Source: Actinomycetes bacterium
Lineage (GTDB): Bacteria; Actinomycetota; Actinomycetes; Actinomycetales; Cellulomonadaceae
Assembly (NCBI GenBank): GCA_023389545.1
Contig: JAEWEI010000243.1
Location: forward strand, 1-8,167
DNA: 8,167 nt
Direction: 5' to 3'
Part shown: one piece after another, positions 1-5,754 of the stretch
How the letters are laid out: every line of letters begins with the position of its first letter
Numbering within the stretch: position 1 is the first letter of the stretch
The notes under the pieces: model-generated
Told to the model about the DNA's origin: nothing
The model's database searches: none
The model's input: the letters and a program-made list of their open reading frames with translations, nothing else
Position numbers and translations under genes: made by a program

Positions 1-44
1 CCCTCGTCTCTGGTCGCCGGTGGGGCGATCCGTGTCTGCGCCAT
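1..44 (-). CDS. Possible N-terminal fragment of a leftward gene (very tentative)
   Basis: A minus-strand ATG at 44-42 follows a GGAGG (54-58) with a 9-base spacer, and the frame stays open to the window edge (MAQTRIAPPATRDEG). A different minus-strand frame from GTG 90 is also open and gives an Asp/Pro-rich leader-like peptide, so the frame is unresolved. Several codons (ACA, CCA, AGA) are rare for this genome, which counts against coding. Only about 15 codons are visible and no family can be assigned. Confidence 0.15.
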   Translation of the reverse strand, partial: MAQTRIAPPATRDE

Positions 45-161
45 CTGGCGCCACCTCCGGGGTTCGGGGACGTGCAGGCTCGTCGGCCACCCGTGGGTGG
101 CGGTGCGGGCGCCGCGCGCCCGACAACTGGGACGAGCGAGTCACGCGCTCCGAGGACACGC

Positions 162-189
162 GCCCAGACAGCACAGGGCCCGACAGCAC
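162..189. repeat. Imperfect tandem direct repeat
   Basis: GCCCAGACAGCAC (162-174) is followed by GCCCGACAGCAC (178-189), the same unit apart from one deleted A. The two copies are offset by about 15 bases. It lies in the non-coding stretch well upstream of zapE. It could be a tandem duplication or, less likely, a protein-binding direct repeat; no known operator is recognised. Confidence 0.35.
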
Positions 190-361
190 GCCGCGGCGTC
201 ACCACGAAGGTGGCGCTGCGGGACACACGGGGACGAATGCTCCATATGAGGCTGGCAGAGGCGGGCGCGGTGCGGCAGCCCATGACCGCATCGTGAGACC
301 GAATGCCCGACACCCGGGACGACGCGCGTGGGGGCTGTCGCTCGCCGGGCGCCGTCCACCG

Positions 362-367
362 TAGGCT
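362..367 (+). promoter_or_regulatory. Putative -10 box for leaderless zapE
   Basis: TAGGCT matches the actinobacterial TANNNT -10 pattern and ends 8 bases before GTG 376. No Shine-Dalgarno sequence is visible before that GTG, so transcription probably starts at or next to the start codon, giving a leaderless mRNA. No good -35 hexamer is seen at the normal distance. The spacing is the main support. Confidence 0.4.
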
Positions 368-375
368 CGGCGCTC

Positions 376-1410
376 GTGACATCGACGGAAGCCTCCGCCG
401 CCCAGCCGCCGAGCCTCGCGGCACGGCGGCCCCACGTCCCCGTCGACAGGCTCCTCGCCGAGCTCGTGCCCCCGCGCCACTTCGCGGAGGAGTCCTTCGC
501 CACCTACCGCCCCGATGCCGCGCATCCCAGCCAGCAGGCGGCGCTCGACCGGTTGCGCGAGGTCGCCGACGAGCTGACCGGCGCGCGCTCCGGGCCGTGG
601 TGGCGGCGACGGCGGGCGGCCGCTCCGCCGGCGGTCTACCTCGACGGGGGGTTCGGCGTCGGCAAGACCCACCTGCTCGCGTCGCTCGCGCATGCCGTGG
701 GCGGGCCGACCGCGTATGGCACCTTCGTGGAGTACACGAACCTCGTGGGCGCGCTGGGGTTCTTGCCGACGGTCGAGGCGCTCGCCGCGCGCCGCCTGGT
801 GTGCATCGACGAGTTCGAGCTCGACGACCCGGGGGACACAGTCCTCATGGCACGGCTGCTGCGCGAGCTCGCCGACCGGGGCGTCGCGCTGGCAGCCACC
901 TCGAACACGCTCCCGGGGTCGCTGGGGGAGGGGCGGTTCGCCGCCGACGACTTCCTGCGCGAGATCCAGGCGCTGGCCGACAGGTTCGAGGTGCTGCGGG
1001 TCGACGGCGAGGACTACCGCCACCGCGCGCTGTCGACCGGCGGCGCCGGCCTCGACGACGACACCGTCAGGCGCGCCGCCGCCTTGGCGCCCGGCGCGAC
1101 ACTCGACTCCTTCGCCGACCTGGTCGCCCACCTCGCCACGGTGCACCCCAGCCGGTACGGCGCCCTGCTGGACGGCGTGCGCCTGGTCGCCGTCACAGGC
1201 GTGGGCCCGGTGCAGGCGCAGGACGTCGCGCTGCGCCTCGTGGTGCTGGTGGACCGCCTCTACGACCGCGACGTGCCCGTGCTGCTCGGCGGGGGCGGGC
1301 CCGAGAGGTTGTTCACCCCGGAGATGCTCAGCGGCGGCTACCGCAAGAAGTACCACCGCGCGCTGTCGCGGCTCGGCGCCCTCGCGGAGGCTGGCCGCAC
1401 CCTGGTGTAG
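376..1410 (+). CDS. zapE: AFG1/ZapE family ATPase (cell division protein ZapE)
   Basis: Predicted P-loop ATPase of the AFG1/ZapE family (344 aa). Known members are the E. coli division factor ZapE, which acts on FtsZ rings, and mitochondrial AFG1/LACE1. Visible motifs: Walker A GGFGVGKT (residues 91-98), Walker B CIDEFEL with D145/E146, a sensor-1-like TSNTLP (N177), a GRF..DDFLREI segment (about 186-197) that may carry the arginine finger, and a basic C-terminal SGGYRKKYHRALSRL. There is no signal peptide or membrane segment, so it should be cytoplasmic. I prefer GTG 376 over the in-frame GTG 328 because the extra 16 residues look like non-coding translation and a TAGGCT -10 box lies 8 bases before GTG 376. 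It converges on treZ with a 4-base gap. The family call is secure. The exact role in actinobacteria is less certain, and no functional link to trehalose genes is evident. Confidence 0.9.
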   Translation: MTSTEASAAQPPSLAARRPHVPVDRLLAELVPPRHFAEESFATYRPDAAHPSQQAALDRLREVADELTGARSGPWWRRRRAAAPPAVYLDGGFGVGKTHLLASLAHAVGGPTAYGTFVEYTNLVGALGFLPTVEALAARRLVCIDEFELDDPGDTVLMARLLRELADRGVALAATSNTLPGSLGEGRFAADDFLREIQALADRFEVLRVDGEDYRHRALSTGGAGLDDDTVRRAAALAPGATLDSFADLVAHLATVHPSRYGALLDGVRLVAVTGVGPVQAQDVALRLVVLVDRLYDRDVPVLLGGGGPERLFTPEMLSGGYRKKYHRALSRLGALAEAGRTLV

Positions 1411-1424
1411 CGGCTCAGGCCAGC
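1390..1424. terminator. Inverted repeat spanning both convergent stop codons
   Basis: GCTGGCC (1390-1396) and GGCCAGC (1418-1424) are perfect 7-base arms around a 21-base loop that contains the zapE stop (1408-1410) and the treZ stop (1415-1417). A smaller nested hairpin, CCGC/GCGG (1395-1398 with 1410-1413), is an alternative fold. Neither strand has a T tract after it, so this is not a classical intrinsic terminator. Many actinobacterial terminators lack the U run, so a bidirectional terminator is possible but unproven. Confidence 0.35.
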
Positions 1425-3223
1425 ACGACGACGCTGCGGCCGGGCAGCACGACGTGCCCGGAGTCCTCATCGGGGCCGGGGGGCTCGACGCTTGCCGGCG
1501 TCCACGCCGCGCGCACCTCCAATGGGCGCTCGGTGCGGAGCGGGACGCGCTGCTCCTCGTCGGCCAGGTTCACCACCACGCGCGCCTCGCCGCGCTCGAC
1601 CACGAGCCAGCCGCGCCAGCCGGTCGCCGCCCGACCGCCCGGCGGCGCGCTGTCCGGCGCCTCCTCGAACCGCACCCGGGTGGCCGCCAGGTCCCCTGAG
1701 GACAGGTCCGGCTCGGCCCGGCGCAGCGCGATGAGCTGGCGGTGCCAGTCCAGCAACCGGGCGTGGCCCTCGTGGCGGAGCTCGTCGCGGTCCAGGCGGC
1801 TTGCCTCGAAGGTCGAGCGGGCCTGCGGGTCCGGCGGCTCCACGGCCCCGCCGTACAGCTCCGTCCACCCGTGGCCGCCGAACTCCGCGCGGCGGCCCGA
1901 CCGGACGGCGTCGGCGAGCTCGGGCTCGGGGTGGTCGGTGAAGAACAGCCATGGCGTCTGGGCGCCCCACTCCTCGCCCATGAAGAGCATGGGCGTGAAC
2001 GGGGACAGCAGCACCAGCGCGGCCTCGACCGCGAGCGCCCCGGCATCCAGCCGCGCGGACGGCCGGTCGCCGAGCGCGCGGTTGCCCACCTGGTCGTGGT
2101 TGGACGCCGAGACGACGAACTGGTGGCCGTCGGTCCCGGGTGGCAGCGGGCGTCCCCAGTCGCGTCCGCGGAACGCCGACCAGCCGCCGTCGTGCACGAA
2201 CACCTGGGTGAGGGCCTTGCGCAGGGTCTGCGGGGAGCCGAAGTCCACGTAGTAGCCGTGCCGCTCGCCGGTGACGAGCGCGTGGATGGCGTGGTGGACG
2301 TCGTCGGCCCATTGGGCCGTCATGCCCCAGCCGCCATGTGCGACGGGCTGGGTCACGACGGGGTCGTTGAGGTCGCTCTCCGCGATGAGGGACAGCGGGC
2401 GGCCCACCTCGTCCGCGAGGTCGGCGACCTCGACTGAGAGCTGGGCGAGCAGGTGTTGGGGTGAGTCGTCCACCAGGGCGTGCACGGCGTCGAGTCGCAG
2501 GGCGTCGAGGTGGAAGTCGCGGAACCACCGCAGCGCGCTGTCGCAGATCCAGCGGCGCACCTCGGCGGCGCCGTCCTGGTCGAGGTTGACCGCGGCGCCC
2601 CACGGGGTGTGGTGGGCGTCGGTGAGGTAGGGCCCGAAGACGTCGAGGTAGTTGCCGGACGGCCCCAGGTGGTTGTGCACCACGTCCAGGCACACGCCCA
2701 TCCCATGCGCGTGGGCGGCGTCCACGAAGCGCTGCAGCGCGCGCGGGCCGCCGTAGGGCTCGTGCGCCGAGTACAGGGACACGCCGTCGTAGCCCCAGCC
2801 GTGCTCGCCGTTGAAGGAGGCCAGGGGCATGAGCTCCACCATGTCGACGCCGAGCGCGACGAGCTCGTCGAGGCGCTGCGCGGCGGCGTCCAGAGTGCCC
2901 TGCTCGGTGAACGTGCCGACGTGCAACTCGTAGAGCACCGCGCCGCGCGCGTCGAGGCCCTGCCACGCGTCGTCGGTCCAACCGAACGCCATTGCGTCGA
3001 AGGCCTCGGCGGGGCCGTGCACGCCCTCGGGGAGCCGTTCGGCGCGGGGGTCGGCGTGCGGGGGAGCGCCGTCCACGGCGTAGGCGTGCAGCGTGCCGGG
3101 TGCGAGGTCCAGGTCGGCCTCCCACCACCCGTTGTCGGCTCGCCGCAGGGGGACGCGCCGGCCCTCGCGCGGCAGGTCCAGCTCGACCTGGTGCGCGCTG
3201 GGCGCCCACACGCGGGGCCGCAC
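1415..3223 (-). CDS. treZ: Malto-oligosyltrehalose trehalohydrolase (TreZ)
   Basis: Cytoplasmic GH13 enzyme (602 aa, normal family length) that hydrolyses the alpha-1,4 bond next to the trehalosyl end of malto-oligosyltrehalose, releasing trehalose; the last step of the TreXYZ route. Order: N-terminal beta-sandwich (about 1-85), catalytic barrel starting near LYELHVGTFTEQGT (97-110), C-terminal beta domain (about 520-602). The GH13 regions are intact: DVVHNH (180-185), LRLDAVHAL with nucleophile D245, IAESDLND with acid/base E282, SNHDQVGN with D377. The PWGAAVNLD segment (207-215) and FMGEEWG (414-420) are typical of TreZ and separate it from branching enzymes. Start is GTG 3223, sharing one base with the treY stop (TAGTG) and preceded by a strong SD. 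Last gene of the operon; its stop lies 4 bases from that of convergent zapE. Confidence 0.96.
   Translation of the reverse strand: MRPRVWAPSAHQVELDLPREGRRVPLRRADNGWWEADLDLAPGTLHAYAVDGAPPHADPRAERLPEGVHGPAEAFDAMAFGWTDDAWQGLDARGAVLYELHVGTFTEQGTLDAAAQRLDELVALGVDMVELMPLASFNGEHGWGYDGVSLYSAHEPYGGPRALQRFVDAAHAHGMGVCLDVVHNHLGPSGNYLDVFGPYLTDAHHTPWGAAVNLDQDGAAEVRRWICDSALRWFRDFHLDALRLDAVHALVDDSPQHLLAQLSVEVADLADEVGRPLSLIAESDLNDPVVTQPVAHGGWGMTAQWADDVHHAIHALVTGERHGYYVDFGSPQTLRKALTQVFVHDGGWSAFRGRDWGRPLPPGTDGHQFVVSASNHDQVGNRALGDRPSARLDAGALAVEAALVLLSPFTPMLFMGEEWGAQTPWLFFTDHPEPELADAVRSGRRAEFGGHGWTELYGGAVEPPDPQARSTFEASRLDRDELRHEGHARLLDWHRQLIALRRAEPDLSSGDLAATRVRFEEAPDSAPPGGRAATGWRGWLVVERGEARVVVNLADEEQRVPLRTERPLEVRAAWTPASVEPPGPDEDSGHVVLPGRSVVVLA
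1440..1461. terminator. GC-rich hairpin inside the treZ 3' end
   Basis: CCGGGCA (1440-1446) and TGCCCGG (1455-1461) form a perfect 7-base stem with an 8-base loop. It lies about 30 bases beyond the zapE stop, on the treZ coding strand just before its own stop. It could stop zapE transcripts entering treZ antisense. There is no T tract, and codon constraint on the C-terminal residues (VLPG region) could produce such a match by chance. Confidence 0.25.
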
Positions 3224-5754
3224 TAGTCCTCCTCCCGGACCAGCAGCGCGACGGGCAGCCGGTGCAGCAGGTCGGCGACGCGGCGCAGGCCGCCGTCGGC
3301 GGGCCGGTCAGTGAGGACGTCGCGCCAGCGGCCCTCGGGCAGGGCCACCGTGTGCTCGCCCCACCCGCCGAGGCGTTCCAGGGACACGGCGAGGCGGGTC
3401 GCGACGACAACGACGCGGGCCTCGCCCGCGACGGTGCGCGCGAAGGTGAGTGCGTGGTCGGACGAGTGCGCGAGCGGCACGAACCCTGCGAGGGGGCCGG
3501 TGAACGCCTCGGCGGCGTCCCGGCGTGCGCGCAGGGCCCGAGACGTGACCCACAACTTCTCGTCGGCCAGGTCCCGCGGCCCCGCCCCAGAGTCCAGCCG
3601 GCGCAGGCGCTCGGCGAGCTCGGCCACCGGCACCGGCCGCCGGTTGTCCGGGTCGACGAGCGCGACGACCGGCGCCTCGGTGCCCTGGTACACGTCGGCG
3701 ACGCCCGGCAGTGTGAGCTGGACGAGCTTCGCGCCGAGGGTCGCCGCCCGCACCGCCGGGCGGGTCCGCTCCTCCCACCCGGTGAGCAGCACCCCGACGG
3801 CGGGATCGGCGCGCGCGGCGCGTGCCGTCACCACCACGGCGTCCTCGTACTCGGCGTCGGGGTCCACCCAGGACGTGTGCGTCTTGGCCTCGCGCACGGC
3901 CTTCAGCAGGTAGTCCGTGAGCCTGTCGGAGGAGATCGGGCCGTCCTGCGTCCACGTCCCCGCGAGGGTCTGCCACATCAGGTTCTCGGTGCGGCCGTCG
4001 AGCAGCGCGCTGCGGTACGGCGCCGAGCGGTCCCTGAGCTCCTCGACGAGCGCGGCCCACTCATGCGCCAGCTCCGACAGCACGTCGATGCGGGTGCGGG
4101 TGTCCTCGGTGCGCTTGGTGTCGTGTGTGGTGGACGCCGTCATGCCCAGCGGCGTCCAGCGCTGGGCCCGCGCGGCCCAGGAGGCGAGCTCGGTGGGCCC
4201 GAGCGAGAACCGCCCGGGCTCCCCGCCCACCTCGCACAGCGACACCAACTGGGTCCACCGGTAGTAGGCCGTGTCCTCGACCCCCTTGGCCATCACCGCG
4301 CCGCAGGTCTGCTGGAACCGCACCACGAGCTCGTCGCGCTGCGCCTCCCGGGTGCGGCCCGCGCTGCCCGCCTCCCGGCCGAGCAGCAGCTCCACGACCA
4401 CCTCGAGGGTGGGCGCCCGCTCGGCGGGGAGCTCGTCCAGCGCGAGGCGCGCAGCTGCTTGCATCGCCTCCAGCGAGGCGGCGTCCACGGGCTGCCCGGG
4501 CGCCACGTACGCCCGGTACCTGTCGAACGCGACGAGCAGCGCGACCAGGCAGTCGTGCAGGGCCCGCCAGGTGTGGTCGCGCAAGCGCAGGTCGCCGTGG
4601 CAGACGTCCGCGGCGAGGTCCGTGATGCGGTGCACCTCGGCGTACAGGGGGCCGGCGACGACCTCGCGCTTGGACTCCTCGATGATCGCGGGCAGCGCGT
4701 CGGACGTGTCGCCCGCGAGCCGGTGCATCAGGGCGCCCAGCTCGGCGGCGCCGCCCGGGTCGACGAAGGCCTGCTGGACGCGCCACATCGTGTCGTAGCC
4801 GGTGGTCCCCGCCGTCGCCCACCCGGCGGGCAGCTCCTCGTCGCCCTCCAGGATCTTCTCCACGACCACCCACGCGCCTCCAGTGCGCTCGCGCAGCCGC
4901 TCCAGGTAGCCCGCCGGGTCGGCCAGGCCGTCGGGGTGGTCCACCCGCAGCCCGTCGATCGTCCCCTCCGCCACCAGTTCCAGGATCAGCGCGTGAGTGG
5001 CGTCGAAGACCTCCGGGTCCTCGACGCGCACCGCGGCGAGGGTGTCGATGTCGAAGAAGCGCCGGTAGTTCAGCTCCTCGTCCGCCACCCGCCAGTACGC
5101 CAGGCGGTAGTGCTGCCTCTCGACCAGCTCGGCCAGAGGCAGGTGCTCGGTGCCGGGCCGCAGCGGGAAGACGTGGTCGTAGTAGCGCAGCACCGGCTGC
5201 CTCCCGGCGCGCGGCACGTCGATCTCGTCGAGGGCCAGCTCGCCGCTCGCGATCACGGCCCCGATGCGGTCGCCCAGCACGGGCATGAGCAGGGCGCCCT
5301 CGCCGGCCGTCCAGTCCACGTCGAACCAGCGCGCGTAGGGAGAGGCAGGCCCCTCGGCCAGCACCGACCACAGGGCCGTGTTGTGCCACGCGGGGGTGGG
5401 CACGGCCATGTGGTTGGGCACGATGTCCAGCACCAGGCCCAGCCCCGCCGCGCGCGCCACGCCCGCGAGCGCCCGGAGCCCGTCGATCCCGCCGAGCACC
5501 TCGGAGACCGTGCTGTGGTCCACCACGTCGTAGCCGTGCGCCGAGCCGGGCGCGGCGGTCAGCACCGGCGACAGGTACAGGTGGGTGACGCCGAGGGACG
5601 CGAGGTACGGCACCTGTGCGGCGGCGTCGGCGAAGGTGAGCGCCGCCCCGAGCTGCAGCCGGTACGTCGAGACGGGCACGGGCCGCCCGGGCGCGGGGAG
5701 GTGGCGCGCAGGCGCGCCGGCCCAGGGCTCGCGGGTGGCCGGCTCGTCGCTCAT
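3223..5754 (-). CDS. treY: Malto-oligosyltrehalose synthase (TreY)
   Basis: Cytoplasmic GH13 isomerase (843 aa) that converts the reducing-end alpha-1,4 bond of a maltodextrin to an alpha,alpha-1,1 bond, making malto-oligosyltrehalose, the substrate of TreZ. Motifs: STYRLQL (29-35) at the barrel entry, DIVPNH (110-115), DGLRVDHPDGL with nucleophile D272, VVEKIL with E299, GTTGYDTM (317-323 area), AKGVEDTAYYR (489-499), STTHDTKRTEDTR with D545, and GVADVYQGTE (684-693). The long insertion between the third and fourth conserved regions is the family hallmark. The start is ATG 5754: it overlaps the treX stop as ATGA, has AGGCGG (5760-5765) as a 5-of-6 SD match, and leaves a 28-residue proline-rich leader before the conserved fold. 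The frame stays open upstream through treX, so the start rests on this overlap and family fit. A one-base overlap leads into treZ. Confidence 0.96.
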   Translation of the reverse strand: MSDEPATREPWAGAPARHLPAPGRPVPVSTYRLQLGAALTFADAAAQVPYLASLGVTHLYLSPVLTAAPGSAHGYDVVDHSTVSEVLGGIDGLRALAGVARAAGLGLVLDIVPNHMAVPTPAWHNTALWSVLAEGPASPYARWFDVDWTAGEGALLMPVLGDRIGAVIASGELALDEIDVPRAGRQPVLRYYDHVFPLRPGTEHLPLAELVERQHYRLAYWRVADEELNYRRFFDIDTLAAVRVEDPEVFDATHALILELVAEGTIDGLRVDHPDGLADPAGYLERLRERTGGAWVVVEKILEGDEELPAGWATAGTTGYDTMWRVQQAFVDPGGAAELGALMHRLAGDTSDALPAIIEESKREVVAGPLYAEVHRITDLAADVCHGDLRLRDHTWRALHDCLVALLVAFDRYRAYVAPGQPVDAASLEAMQAAARLALDELPAERAPTLEVVVELLLGREAGSAGRTREAQRDELVVRFQQTCGAVMAKGVEDTAYYRWTQLVSLCEVGGEPGRFSLGPTELASWAARAQRWTPLGMTASTTHDTKRTEDTRTRIDVLSELAHEWAALVEELRDRSAPYRSALLDGRTENLMWQTLAGTWTQDGPISSDRLTDYLLKAVREAKTHTSWVDPDAEYEDAVVVTARAARADPAVGVLLTGWEERTRPAVRAATLGAKLVQLTLPGVADVYQGTEAPVVALVDPDNRRPVPVAELAERLRRLDSGAGPRDLADEKLWVTSRALRARRDAAEAFTGPLAGFVPLAHSSDHALTFARTVAGEARVVVVATRLAVSLERLGGWGEHTVALPEGRWRDVLTDRPADGGLRRVADLLHRLPVALLVREED
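3228..3236 (-). promoter_or_regulatory. Strong ribosome binding site for treZ
   Basis: GGGAGGAGG on the minus strand lies inside the last codons of treY, 4 bases before GTG 3223, or 7 bases before if the upstream AGG copy is used. It fixes GTG as the treZ start and implies efficient re-initiation by ribosomes finishing treY. Confidence 0.8.

Larger units (their letters stand above)
1..375. other. Upstream region of zapE with no convincing complete gene
   Basis: All frames here have weak third-position G/C bias and Arg/Pro/Thr-rich translations, unlike the four clear genes of the window, so I call no complete gene. It contains a short direct repeat (162-189), a CATATG-centred imperfect palindrome (about 240-253), and the presumed zapE promoter at its right end. 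On the minus strand two frames stay open to the left edge: one from ATG 44, preceded by GGAGG at 54-58, and one from GTG 90. Either could be the N-terminus of a leftward gene divergent from zapE. In Mycobacterium tuberculosis, as I recall, a ribD-like reductase gene lies divergent to the zapE homologue, so such a neighbour is plausible, but nothing visible here identifies it. Confidence 0.5.

Noticed and set aside
328..378. The longer zapE start at GTG 328
   Set aside because: It would add 16 residues with no family resemblance and would place the TAGGCT box inside the gene; GTG 376 fits better.
199..1470. A 423-codon minus-strand frame antisense to zapE
   Set aside because: Composition is typical of an antisense shadow, and it overlaps a clear P-loop ATPase gene.
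303..2252. A 649-codon plus-strand frame covering zapE and part of treZ
   Set aside because: It is the wrong frame of zapE (which shows Walker A and B in its own frame) and then antisense to treZ, with no motifs.
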